NCBI RefSeq assembly: GCF_964026565.1
Contig: NZ_OZ032162.1
Location: 1,116,001-1,180,000 of the forward strand
Direction: 5' to 3'
DNA length: 64,000 nt
Origin: Rickettsia endosymbiont of Ceutorhynchus obstrictus
GTDB taxonomy: Bacteria; Pseudomonadota; Alphaproteobacteria; Rickettsiales; Rickettsiaceae
Positions 9,691 through 18,031 of the stretch are shown here, in pieces. Position numbers and translations under genes: made by a program. Positions within the stretch are counted from its first letter, which is position 1; the number at the start of each line of letters is the position of its first letter. A model generated the notes under the pieces. The model saw nothing but the letters and a program-made list of their open reading frames with translations, did no database searches and was not told the DNA's origin.

Positions 9691-10272
9691 ATGACGGTTA
9701 AAGTAACTATTATATATTATAGCGGATACGGCCATACTACTAAAGTAGCGGAGGCGATACATAAAGGAACGAGTAAAGCCGGAGCTAATAGTTCTTTGAT
9801 TCAAATAAGTAAGGATAATGTAAATAATTTAGACTGGCGTCCACTTGACGAGGCGGATGCAATTATTTTCGGAGCGCCGACTTATATGGGTAGTATAGCC
9901 GGACCGTTTAAAGTATTTATGGATGCCACTTCTCTTAAATGGACTGAACAAAAATGGAAAGATAAAATAGCTGCAGGTTTTACAAATTCCGCTTCTTATT
10001 CAGGAGATAAGCTTTGCAGTATTCAACAGCTATTTCATCTAGCTATGCAGCACGGTATGATTTGGGTAGGACAAGGGGAAGCATGCCCTAACTTTGCCGA
10101 TCATGAATTACCGAATCATGATATTACCAATCGCTTAGGTAGTTGGTCGGGGCTTATGACTCAATCAAATCATAAATCTTCCCCCGATATTGCTCCCCCT
10201 AAAGGAGATTTAGCAACCGCCATTTTATTCGGCACACGAATTGTCAATATAACAAAGAAGTTAAGAGCATAA
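9691..10272 (+). CDS. WrbA-like NAD(P)H:quinone oxidoreductase / flavodoxin-family protein
   Basis: A protein of 193 residues with a flavodoxin fold: an N-terminal strand and phosphate-binding loop YYSGYGHTTKVAEAI, then IIFGAPTYMGSIAGPFKVFMD, and AAGFTNSAS in the FMN-binding region. This pattern fits WrbA, which reduces quinones by two electrons using FMN and NAD(P)H. I start at ATG 9691 rather than 9679 because GAGG lies six bases upstream of it. The C-terminal half is less like classical WrbA, so the exact substrate is open. Confidence 0.85.
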   Translation: MTVKVTIIYYSGYGHTTKVAEAIHKGTSKAGANSSLIQISKDNVNNLDWRPLDEADAIIFGAPTYMGSIAGPFKVFMDATSLKWTEQKWKDKIAAGFTNSASYSGDKLCSIQQLFHLAMQHGMIWVGQGEACPNFADHELPNHDITNRLGSWSGLMTQSNHKSSPDIAPPKGDLATAILFGTRIVNITKKLRA

Positions 10273-10397
10273 TTTTGCAGCCCACCATGCGCGAGGGGCG
10301 TTGTTGCATGGCTACCGGAATCGTCATTGCAAGCGACTGCAGGCGTTGTTGCGCGGATAGTTAAAATCACTTAAAATTGTCATACCGTGGCTTGACC

Positions 10398-10798
10398 CAC
10401 TACTGTACGAACGTTGAAAAAAGGCTGTGTCATGCCGTGACTTGATCGGCGTTGTTGCATGGCTCGAAAATTAATAAAAAACCCGTCATTGCGAAGCCAC
10501 GAAGTGGCTGCGGCAATCCAGGCTATCCCGAATGTAATGAGGGATTTAATTAGAATACTAAACAAGTTTAGTATAAAAATATGTTTAACTGGATTGCCAC
10601 GTCGGCATAAATGCCTCCTCGCAATGACGATTCTGGTAGCCATGCAACAACACCGACTTGATCACGGCATCCAGGAAAATAAAGCCATATTAGACTTATT
10701 TTAGAATCTTTTTATGATATTATAAGCTGGACTGAAGTGGTCGTAGCCACGGAATGACAGAATTTTTACCTCTTTATTTAAACGTTCGTACAGTAGTG
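10398..10798 (+). mobile_element. MITE family A, copy 3, split by a family B element
   Basis: The A ends lie at 10398 and 10798, with flanks GGCTTGACC (10389-10397) and GGTCAAGCC (10799-10807). The total length of 401 bp equals 185 bp of A plus 207 bp of inserted B plus a 9-bp duplication. The flanks are inverted rather than direct, as at copy 1. It carries the GGACTGAAG variant. Confidence 0.88.
10448..10654. mobile_element. MITE family B inserted in copy 3 of A (perfect 9-bp duplication)
   Basis: The ends are GGCGTTGTTGCATGGCT and AGCCATGCAACAACACC (one mismatch). Direct repeats GACTTGATC at 10439-10447 and 10655-10663 are target sequence from A itself, so B arrived after A. The core is an RPE of the type GTCATTGCGAAGCCACG ... 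CCTCGCAATGACG, different from the cores of other B copies. Confidence 0.9.
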
Positions 10799-10844
10799 GG
10801 TCAAGCCACAGCATGACAGATAGCATTTTTTAAAATAGAACTAA

Positions 10845-11240
10845 TTATTTTTTTTCATCTTCAAAACTATCTTCGCTAAAAACTTGATTATCTAAATCAG
10901 AATAATCTTCTCCTATGTAAATATCCGATCCGCCCGGTATATAATCAAAATTTTCAGTGTTTTCCTCTATTTCACTATCACCGTTATCGTAATTAATAGG
11001 CTCAACTCTGCTTTTGGTACGTAAACGATTTAGCAACTCACTTTCTAAATGAGGAATCGATACCTGACCGGCAGCAATTTGACGAAGTATACTTACCGTC
11101 GGTTTATCACGCTTTTCTTTATTATTAGGATTAATTTCCGCTCTAGAATTTATATATTTAGCCCCTTGCGCCGCAAGGGCTACTAGCTTAAATTTATCAT
11201 TAACTTTTTGAGCGCAATCTTCAACTGTAATTCTTGCCAT
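10845..11240 (-). CDS. rpoZ: RNA polymerase omega subunit
   Basis: A protein of 131 residues with the omega signature near its N-terminus: MARITVEDCAQKVNDKFKLV, then LAAQGAKYI and the NKEKRDKPTVSILRQIA helix. Omega binds beta-prime and assists polymerase assembly. The C-terminal 60 residues are acidic and low-complexity (DSEIEENTENFDY..., SFEDEKK), an extension usual in alphaproteobacterial omega. It sits 48 bp downstream of murA on the same strand and may share its transcript. Confidence 0.95.
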   Translation of the reverse strand: MARITVEDCAQKVNDKFKLVALAAQGAKYINSRAEINPNNKEKRDKPTVSILRQIAAGQVSIPHLESELLNRLRTKSRVEPINYDNGDSEIEENTENFDYIPGGSDIYIGEDYSDLDNQVFSEDSFEDEKK

Positions 11241-11288
11241 AATTTACTCCATTTATTAAACTTAACTATACACTATTTTATCAAAAAA

Positions 11289-12548
11289 TTATACTCTTAT
11301 AATATTTGCGCCGCAATTATTTAGTTTTTTTTCAAGTGTTTGAAATCCACGATCTAAATGATAAATCCTATGAACTATCGTTTCATCTTTAGTGCTTAGC
11401 CCCGCTAAAATCAGCGAAACCGAAGCTCTAAGATCGCTTGCCATAACTTCCGCACCTTTTAAAGCCGACACTCCTCGCACTATTGCCTTATTACCGTGTA
11501 CGGTAATATCCGCTCCCATTCTACATAATTCAGGGACATGCATAAGGCGGTTTTCAAAAATATTTTCGGTAATCACCGAAACGCCGCTTCCAAGCGTCAT
11601 AAGACTCATAAATTGGGCTTGCAAATCTGTTGAAAAGCCGGGATACGGGTTAGTCTCCACATCTACCGAGTTTAATTTATCCATATAGGTTACTTGGAGT
11701 CCATTGTCAAACGGTGTAATTTTTATTCCGGCTTCAATAAGCTTTAGAGCTATATTTTCAATGATATGATAATCAATCCCTAAGATTTTTAAATCACCTT
11801 TGGTAATTGCCGCCGCAAACATATAGGTACCGGCCTCAATACGATCCGGCATTACTCTATAACTTGTTTCATTTAAAGAAGATTTGCCTTTAATTGTTAT
11901 TTCGCTAGTACCGATTCCGGAAATATCCGCACCCATTTTATTAAGACAATGACACAAATCGACAATTTCAGGTTCTTTTGCACAATTAAAAAGTACAGTT
12001 TCTCCTATCGCTAGAGTTGCAGCCATTATTGCATTAATTGTTGCTCCGACGGAAATTTTATCAAAAACAAAATGAGTAGCTTTTAAGCGACCGTTACTTA
12101 CCGCCTTTATATAGCCATTCTCAATTTCAATTTTAGCACCCATAGATATTAAGACGGCAACATGCAAATCTAACTGCCTTGCCCCTATGGCGCAGCCGCC
12201 GGGCAAAGATACTTCTGCTTTACCGTAACGGCTAACTAGCGGCCCAAGAACCCAAATAGAGGCTCGCATTTTACGAACTATCTCATAGGAAGCAGTGAAA
12301 TTATTTATATTATTACAATTAATCGTCAGCTCAAATTGCTCAGGATGCTCTACTATATCAATAATACTACCGTGACTTTTAAGCAAATCCTGCATAGTAT
12401 ATACGTCAGTCAATTTCGGGACATTAGTGATATGTAGCTTATCGGTAAGCAAGGAAGCTGCCATAATAGGCAATACGGCGTTTTTAGCACCGCTAATATT
12501 AATATTACCTTTAAGCGCCTTCCCTCCTCTAATTATTAATTTCTGCAT
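11289..12548 (-). CDS. murA: UDP-N-acetylglucosamine 1-carboxyvinyltransferase
   Basis: A protein of 419 residues from ATG 12548 (MQKLIIRGGKALKGNINISGAKNAVLPI). It catalyses the first committed step of peptidoglycan synthesis, transfer of enolpyruvate to UDP-GlcNAc in the cytoplasm. The catalytic cysteine is Cys119 in PGGCAIGARQLDLH; a Cys here predicts fosfomycin sensitivity. The open frame reaches 12623, but the extra 25 residues come from flanking repeat DNA and are unlikely to be native. The next gene downstream is rpoZ. Confidence 0.97.
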   Translation of the reverse strand: MQKLIIRGGKALKGNINISGAKNAVLPIMAASLLTDKLHITNVPKLTDVYTMQDLLKSHGSIIDIVEHPEQFELTINCNNINNFTASYEIVRKMRASIWVLGPLVSRYGKAEVSLPGGCAIGARQLDLHVAVLISMGAKIEIENGYIKAVSNGRLKATHFVFDKISVGATINAIMAATLAIGETVLFNCAKEPEIVDLCHCLNKMGADISGIGTSEITIKGKSSLNETSYRVMPDRIEAGTYMFAAAITKGDLKILGIDYHIIENIALKLIEAGIKITPFDNGLQVTYMDKLNSVDVETNPYPGFSTDLQAQFMSLMTLGSGVSVITENIFENRLMHVPELCRMGADITVHGNKAIVRGVSALKGAEVMASDLRASVSLILAGLSTKDETIVHRIYHLDRGFQTLEKKLNNCGANIIRV

Positions 12549-12688
12549 AATGTTTAGTATTTTATATTTTTGTCGTAAAGCATTGTTGCGTGGATCGAAT
12601 TTTTGCAAAGCGACCGGTGTCATACCGTGGCTTGTCCACGGTATCCAGAAAAAACCTTAATAAAAAGACTGGATACCGTGGACAAGCC

Positions 12689-12873
12689 CACTACTGTACG
12701 AACGTTGAAAAAAGGCTGTGTCATGCCGTGACTTGATCACGGCATCCAGGAAAATAAAGCCATATTAGACTTATTTTAGAATCTTTTTATGATATTATAA
12801 GCTGGACTGAAGTGGTCGTAGCCACGGAATGACAGAATTTTTACCTCTTTATTTAAACGTTCGTACAGTAGTG
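12689..12873 (+). mobile_element. MITE family A, copy 4 (best-defined copy)
   Basis: 185 bp with perfect ends CACTACTGTACGAACGTT and AACGTTCGTACAGTAGTG. The direct repeats GGACAAGCC at 12680-12688 and 12874-12882 differ from the usual GGCTTGACC/GGTCAAGCC. They therefore record a real target duplication in an RPE whose own sequence had changed. Removing one repeat and the element restores an intact RPE arm. The surrounding 12549-12958 gap otherwise holds only RPE sequence. Confidence 0.93.
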
Positions 12874-12958
12874 GGACAAGCCACGGTATGACACCATACT
12901 TGTAATAACCATAATACATTATAAGCCACACAACAAGTGTCCACAGTAACCCAAAAAC

Positions 12959-14482
12959 TTAAGCTTTTATAAGCTCCTTATAGTGTTTTGCCAAAACCTT
13001 CACTCCGTACATCCAAACAACGCAAACAATAATAAAAACAAACATAAGCATCCCCGCAAGGTCATTATGTACTGCATTCGGAAAAATACTAAAAGAGATA
13101 AATTGAATAATTGCCCCTATTGATTTACCTATTTTATAGCCCATAACATCAACGGCAGCTTTACCTTTGGTTTTCATCTCGCTATCAAGAGGAATATATG
13201 TCATTTCTTTACTTGAATCAAAAAGCGAATATTTAACACCTTTGGCAAGTACATGCCATAATCCGCCGATCAAAACCGTAATCATTAAAGGCGAGGCATA
13301 ACCGAGTGCTACAACAATATCTCCTAAATGATTCTCAAGCACTGTAAAAGAGAAAAACATAACTCCGGATATAAACATCATAATAGGTGTTGCGATAGCT
13401 CCCCAGAACCACCCGAAAACTCTAATTAAACTACTTCCTAAAAAGGCACTAATCAAAGTTAATATCCCCGTCCAAAATAATACTTCTCCTTGATAGGAAA
13501 TAAAGCTTTGCGTTGTCGGATAAAGCCGCTTTGTTTTGGACATCCATAAGCCTTCAATCAAATTAATGCTCATAGAATATGAAATCATTAATATACAAAT
13601 AAGACCTAAATATTTAGAAGTTAGAACTATTTTTGCGCTATCTATTAATCCTAATTTTAATATATCGGTTCTTTGATTTTTAAATTTAATATTTTTATCG
13701 GATTCTACTATTGTAGAATCAATAAGTTTATGAAGACCTAAGCAAATTACTCCCGATATTAAAATAACCGTAGTAAACGACTTTAAAAGAATTTCCGTTT
13801 TATCGCTTAAATTAGCAAATAACGGTAGCAAGAAATGATTACCCTTCGCAAAATAAACGATTATCGTCCCTGAAATTAATAAATTAGTCTGACCGAATAA
13901 AGTAAAGAAGGAGTAAAATCGAGGTGCTTCTTCAACTTTAGTAATTTTATTAGCCAGCTGCCAATATAACAAAGTAAAAACAATTACGGGCCATAATTCA
14001 CCCATAATATAAAATAATACTAAACTCCATTGTCCCCAAATTACTATGAACCATTTTAAGTGGGGCAACAACGTTATGTAATATTTAATTATTTCGGGAT
14101 CGGGATGGAAATATTCTCGGTAAGGAAATAAGATAAAACCAAAAACGGCAAAGAAACAAAGAAAAACACAAATTATTATTCTAAAAACCTGCTCCGTCGT
14201 CATAATATTACAGAGTTTAGAGTAAAGAATAACGAACAATATCCCCATAGGCATTTCGCCCCAAAGCTTTATAAAACTAATTACCTCAGAGCTAATTAAA
14301 GTAACGACGAAACTATCTTTAGTGCTACGAACTAAATTTTGATTAAGCAAAATAAAAAACATCAATAATGCCATCGGGATGAATTTAGTTAATTCATACG
14401 ATCTAATCGGCCATACAATGTGCCTAAATTTACTATTTCTAGCCTTATTCCAGAGTGTAAAATTAGAATTCACGGCATCCAT
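12959..14482 (-). CDS. tlc: ATP/ADP (nucleotide) translocase, Tlc family
   Basis: A 507-residue integral membrane protein with about twelve hydrophobic segments. The N-terminus PIRSYELTKFIPMALLMFFILLNQNLVRSTKDSFVV matches Tlc carriers, and the C-terminal part has KYSLFDSSKEMTYIPLD, a strongly conserved Tlc motif. Tlc proteins exchange bacterial ADP for host ATP (Tlc1) or move other nucleotides (other paralogues) across the inner membrane. The length equals that I recall for Tlc2, but assigning the paralogue, and so the substrate, needs an alignment. Confidence 0.95.
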   Translation of the reverse strand: MDAVNSNFTLWNKARNSKFRHIVWPIRSYELTKFIPMALLMFFILLNQNLVRSTKDSFVVTLISSEVISFIKLWGEMPMGILFVILYSKLCNIMTTEQVFRIIICVFLCFFAVFGFILFPYREYFHPDPEIIKYYITLLPHLKWFIVIWGQWSLVLFYIMGELWPVIVFTLLYWQLANKITKVEEAPRFYSFFTLFGQTNLLISGTIIVYFAKGNHFLLPLFANLSDKTEILLKSFTTVILISGVICLGLHKLIDSTIVESDKNIKFKNQRTDILKLGLIDSAKIVLTSKYLGLICILMISYSMSINLIEGLWMSKTKRLYPTTQSFISYQGEVLFWTGILTLISAFLGSSLIRVFGWFWGAIATPIMMFISGVMFFSFTVLENHLGDIVVALGYASPLMITVLIGGLWHVLAKGVKYSLFDSSKEMTYIPLDSEMKTKGKAAVDVMGYKIGKSIGAIIQFISFSIFPNAVHNDLAGMLMFVFIIVCVVWMYGVKVLAKHYKELIKA

Positions 14483-14583
14483 TAATTACCTTTAAGCTTA
14501 TTTTAAAGCAACCTAAACCATAAGAAAAACTATGTCAAGATTTTTTAAGTTCGATGTATTTCTTAAGCTTTATAAACAAATAT

Positions 14584-15324
14584 TTAACTTAAAAAGATAT
14601 TTTGATCTTCATAAAATTTTATAGCCTTTTTCAAATCTTCTTCCGTATCAACGGAAATAGGAATATTATCAACTAAGCATGTACCGATACTCATACCGTT
14701 TTCAAGCGCTCTTAGCTGCTCCAAACGTTCTATTTTTTCCAGCGTTGTAGGCTCAAGCTCTACAAATCTTTTTAAAGCACTTTTTCGGAAAACATACATC
14801 CCTACATGATATAAAAAATCCTTGGCACCATTTGGAATTATACTGCGTGAGAAATATAACGCTTTACCTTTAAGATCAACCACCGCATTTACATTGCTGT
14901 GATCTTTTACAATATCAATACCGACTTTAACTACCGGCGTCATAATATCGTAATTGCTCTTTTTTAGCTCTTCAATTGCTTTTATAATTGAGCTAGGTTC
15001 AATAAAAGGCATATCTCCCTGAACATTCACAATATAATTAATATTTGTATTATCAGGAATGTGCTTAAAAGCTTCATATACTCGGTTTGTACCGCAAGAA
15101 ATATCGCTATCGGTAAATATTATTTTTCCTCCAAGCTTAGTAACTCTATCGGCTATTGCCTGCGAATCGGTTGCCACGTAAATATGTTCAAGTTTGGTTT
15201 GTTTTACATTAGTAAATACACGTTCAATTATTGATAATGAACCGATAAGCTTTAACGGTTTTTCAGCTAGCCTAGTTGAGCCAAGCCTTGAAGGAATAAT
15301 TATTGCAACGTCGGAATGATGCAT
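14584..15324 (-). CDS. kdsB: 3-deoxy-manno-octulosonate cytidylyltransferase
   Basis: A protein of 246 residues starting MHHSDVAIIIPSRLGSTRLAEKPL, the nucleotide-binding N-terminus of KdsB. VQGDMPFIEP is the CTP/metal-binding segment and HVGMYVFRK the conserved Kdo-binding region. It activates Kdo as CMP-Kdo for lipopolysaccharide core synthesis. The frame continues upstream to 15540, but those residues come from an RPE and a non-conserved stretch, so I use the ATG at 15324. Confidence 0.96.
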   Translation of the reverse strand: MHHSDVAIIIPSRLGSTRLAEKPLKLIGSLSIIERVFTNVKQTKLEHIYVATDSQAIADRVTKLGGKIIFTDSDISCGTNRVYEAFKHIPDNTNINYIVNVQGDMPFIEPSSIIKAIEELKKSNYDIMTPVVKVGIDIVKDHSNVNAVVDLKGKALYFSRSIIPNGAKDFLYHVGMYVFRKSALKRFVELEPTTLEKIERLEQLRALENGMSIGTCLVDNIPISVDTEEDLKKAIKFYEDQNIFLS

Positions 15325-15489
15325 AAAGATACTATCTATATAATTTGAAATTATTAGGTTATTAAGGAAAATAATTGTTGACAGACTAACCTTTTTCCAC
15401 GATAAAGTAAAACATAATTTGAATGTAGTTTTAGGTGTTATATTATATAGCACTTTAAATAGCAAGAGCATTGTTGAGTGCAAAAGCAC

Positions 15490-15640
15490 CTTGGATGTCA
15501 TTCCCGCTCTAGGTGAGGAATCCGGACTTTTCTTTGTCATGCTGAACTTGTTTCAGCATCTCCTTAAATAGATCCTGAAATAAATTCAGGATGACTATAA
15601 TTTTTCCGGATTCCCGCCTACACGGGAATGACATCACCGT
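15490..15640. repeat. RPE cluster upstream of kdsB
   Basis: A composite palindrome. The outer arms are GTCATTCCCGC... and ...GCGGGAATGACATC. The inner arms form the TCATGCTGAACTTGTTTCAG / CCTGAAATAAATTCAGGATG double hairpin. This unit recurs at about 27180, 35640, 37000, 42310, 43620, 54780 and 60730. The rest of the kdsB-tRNA gap shows nothing recognisable. Confidence 0.7.
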
Positions 15641-15680
15641 TTAAACTGCCCTGCTATTCTAATATTTAAAACTTATATTC

Positions 15681-15756
15681 GAGCTCGTAGCTCAGTTGGT
15701 AGAGCACTTGACTTTTAATCAGGTTGTCCCGGGTTCGAGCCCCGGCGAGCTCACCA
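15681..15756 (+). tRNA. tRNA-Lys (anticodon TTT)
   Basis: 76 nt including encoded CCA. The acceptor pair is GAGCTCG/CGAGCTC, the D-arm is GCTC-AGTTGGTA-GAGC, the anticodon loop is CTTTTAA and the T-arm carries GGTTCGAGCCC. It decodes AAA and AAG. Confidence 0.97.
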
Positions 15757-15786
15757 TATTTTTAGTTATTTTGAAGATTAATCACC

Positions 15787-15890
15787 AAGTATACGCGAAG
15801 TATTTCAAGAATTGGATTTTATTTTGATGGGCGAGCGTACGCGAGTATGCGAATCCCTCATAAAATGAAAGAGCAATTCTTGAAAGACAA
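15787..15890. repeat. RPE of the CAAGAATTG type between two tRNA genes
   Basis: A palindrome with outer arms TTTCAAGAATTG and CAATTCTTGAAAG and inner arms ATTTTATTTTGA / CTCATAAAATGAAAGAG. The same family occurs at 17808-17907, 34108-34206 (inside petA) and 55058-55157. Confidence 0.75.
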
Positions 15891-15899
15891 GCAGTATAC

Positions 15900-15976
15900 G
15901 GGTTTGTAGCTCAGTTGGTTAGAGCACACGCCTGATAAGCGTGAGGTCGGAAGTTCAAGTCTTCTCAAACCCACCA
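15900..15976 (+). tRNA. tRNA-Ile (anticodon GAT)
   Basis: 77 nt including encoded CCA. The acceptor pair is GGGTTTG/CAAACCC, the D-arm is GCTC-AGTTGGTTA-GAGC, the anticodon loop is CTGATAA and the T-arm carries GTTCAAGTC. It decodes AUU and AUC. It is not next to rRNA genes here. Confidence 0.97.
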
Positions 15977-16049
15977 TTTTGACTATCTGCTTTGGTCAAT
16001 TATTTTCCCCTGTCCTTACCTCTATTTCCTGTTTATTATTTGTTAGTTT

Positions 16050-17768
16050 ATGATTTCTGAAAGCATCATTGAAGAGTTACAAAATAATAGCTTAACTGCT
16101 GCATGGCTTAAACTCGGTATTATATCTCTAGGGCTTGCCGGAGTATATTCGGTGATTTTAGTAATTCTTCGTACTCCTCAGCTAGCTAGCTTTTTCCAAA
16201 ATCCTGAAATTTTTAAATCCGCTTTAATTGTGCATGTTAATTTATCGGTATTAGTTTGGTTGTTATCAATTACGGCTAGTATTTGGAGTTATGGTTTAAG
16301 TTCTAAATCGTCATTGCGAGCGGTCAAAGACCGCGCGGCAATCCATAATTTTACTAGATTGCTTCGTCAAAACTTGCAGTTTTTCCTCGCAATGACGTTA
16401 AATATCTATCCCAAACTCGCTTTCTTAGGCACCATACTTATAGCTATTTCTCCGATAGCGGGACAAAATCCGGTAATGAATAATTACATACCGATGTTAG
16501 AGAATATTATATTTGTTCTAGGACTCTCTTTATTTGGAGTTGCCACATTATTATTTGCCGTAAATACTATATACTACTCATCTTTCAATTCTCGAAATAC
16601 GAGCAGTATATCTTTACTTAATCGGCAAAATTGGCAGAGTTTAATGAATTTCACTATTTTATCCACGGCAATAATGTTTATTTTAACCTGGGTGTGCTTT
16701 ACCTGTTCTTACCTCCAACTGCAGCGCATTATTGATGTCATCCCGATTGAGATAGAATTTTATTACGAACTACTTTTTTGGAGCGGTGGACATTTATTAC
16801 AATTTATATATACGCAAATTTTAATGATTATCTGGGTGATGTTATTTGAAATTTGGTTAGGCAAAAAATTACGATTTCAAAAATTTTATCTTTTTTTATT
16901 TTGGTCAAATTTTATTTTTAGCGTGCTTATTGTTGCCGGACATGTTTTTTATGATATTATCGACGGTGAATTTAAGGAATATTATACGAGTCACATGAAA
17001 TATTTCGGCGGGGTTGCACCAATTAGCTGTTTAGTAGGAATGGTTTTAGAATTGCTTTTTCTGGATTCTCGCTTGCGCGGGAATGACATAGGAAGCGGGA
17101 ATGACATCAAATCTTGCACCAAAGTAACTATAATCTGCTCTAGTATATTATTTTTATTCGGCGGACTTATTGCTTTCAGCATCGCAGGAATAAATGTAGT
17201 AATACCCGCTCATTATCACGGTTCAATTGTTGGAATAAGCATAGCCGGGATGGGGTATTGTTATATTTATTCTGTTTGTGATGTCATTCCTACATCTCAT
17301 TATGTCATTCCCGCGCGGGCGGGAATCAGGAAAATAATAGTCATTCTGAATTTATTTCAGAATCTACTAAAAAAGATGTTGAAACAAGTTCAGCATAACG
17401 TTAGACTGGATTCCCGCCTGCGCGGGAATGACATAGGAAGCGGGAATGACATAGGAAGTAGGAGCGACATAGGAAGCAGGAGCGACATAGGAAGCAGGAG
17501 CGACATAGGAAGCAAAAATGACATAATGAGCATAACTATCTGCATACTAACATTCGGGCAGATTTTACATATTACAGGTCTAGCACTCGCCGGCGGTTAC
17601 GGCGTTCTTCGCAAAGACGCAAGCCCTGAAATGTCTTTGTCTGCCAAGTTATTAATGGGGATGATGGGCGGCGGCGGACTTATTGCTATAGTGGGCGGCT
17701 TGATGTTTGTCTTTATTTGTGGTAAGAATATATTTTTTACGAAAGCAAATTTAAAGTATATTCGATGA
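16050..17768 (+). CDS. Heme-copper oxidase subunit I-like protein, heavily invaded by RPEs
   Basis: A 572-residue multi-spanning membrane protein. The segments LIVHVNLSVLVW, FWSGGHLLQFIYTQ, PAHYHGSIVGIS and GQILHITGLALAGGYGVLRK place His residues where cbb3/NorB-like subunit I proteins bind haems and copper; it resembles the short 'cbb3-type subunit I' proteins of alphaproteobacteria. No partner subunits adjoin, so whether it is an active terminal oxidase is unknown. At least three in-frame repeat blocks interrupt it: 16310-16396 (29 codons), about 17060-17110, and 17281-17519, which ends in an 18-bp tandem array. They add roughly 120 hydrophilic residues between membrane helices. Confidence 0.8.
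   Translation: MISESIIEELQNNSLTAAWLKLGIISLGLAGVYSVILVILRTPQLASFFQNPEIFKSALIVHVNLSVLVWLLSITASIWSYGLSSKSSLRAVKDRAAIHNFTRLLRQNLQFFLAMTLNIYPKLAFLGTILIAISPIAGQNPVMNNYIPMLENIIFVLGLSLFGVATLLFAVNTIYYSSFNSRNTSSISLLNRQNWQSLMNFTILSTAIMFILTWVCFTCSYLQLQRIIDVIPIEIEFYYELLFWSGGHLLQFIYTQILMIIWVMLFEIWLGKKLRFQKFYLFLFWSNFIFSVLIVAGHVFYDIIDGEFKEYYTSHMKYFGGVAPISCLVGMVLELLFLDSRLRGNDIGSGNDIKSCTKVTIICSSILFLFGGLIAFSIAGINVVIPAHYHGSIVGISIAGMGYCYIYSVCDVIPTSHYVIPARAGIRKIIVILNLFQNLLKKMLKQVQHNVRLDSRLRGNDIGSGNDIGSRSDIGSRSDIGSRSDIGSKNDIMSITICILTFGQILHITGLALAGGYGVLRKDASPEMSLSAKLLMGMMGGGGLIAIVGGLMFVFICGKNIFFTKANLKYIR
16310..16396 (+). repeat. In-frame RPE in the oxidase gene
   Basis: 87 bp, exactly 29 codons, with arms GTCATTGCGAG and CTCGCAATGAC around an inner palindrome. 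It encodes a basic loop (SLRAVKDRAAIHNF...) after a membrane helix. Confidence 0.8.
17430..17519 (+). repeat. 18-bp in-frame tandem repeat, five units
   Basis: Five consecutive units related to GACATAGGAAGCAGGAGC, starting exactly at the GAC that ends an RPE arm (GGGAATGAC), followed by a decayed sixth (GACATAATGAGC). They encode a DIGS(R/G/K)(S/N) hexapeptide array. A single unit of the same type occurs at about 17086 after another RPE arm in the same gene. Confidence 0.9.
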
Positions 17769-18020
17769 ACTTCAAAAATTGCCTTACTCTTTTGCTTTCA
17801 AGAATTGCTCTTTCATTTTATCGAGGATTCCTGTGTTCACGTACTAAGCTGTACGCTGCGCTCAGTCACCTCTCAAAATAAAATTCAATTCTTGAAAGCA
17901 TGCGAGTATATGTCGTCTTATAAGTTCTGCGGTGTTCACGTATTATTATACGCTGCGCTCCGAGGGCTTTAGACTTCTTGCTCTTTTTGAAGTTGATCTT
18001 CGTCTACCAACTTTTCATTC
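17766..18020. repeat. Compound palindrome upstream of folE
   Basis: Outer arms GAACTTCAAAAATTGCC and TTTTTGAAGTTGATCTTC enclose a CAAGAATTG-type RPE (17808-17907) and a second arm pair. The whole block recurs in the opposite orientation at about 54940-55190. It fills the oxidase-folE gap, and the folE ribosome-binding site follows directly. Confidence 0.75.
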
Positions 18021-18031
18021 CATAGGAGTAT

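Noticed and set aside
11289..12623. 444-residue MurA starting at 12623
   Set aside because: The extra 25 residues come from flanking repeat sequence; MQKLIIRGGK at 12548 is the family start.
14584..15540. 318-residue KdsB
   Set aside because: The first 72 residues are RPE-derived or unlike KdsB; the conserved start is at 15324.
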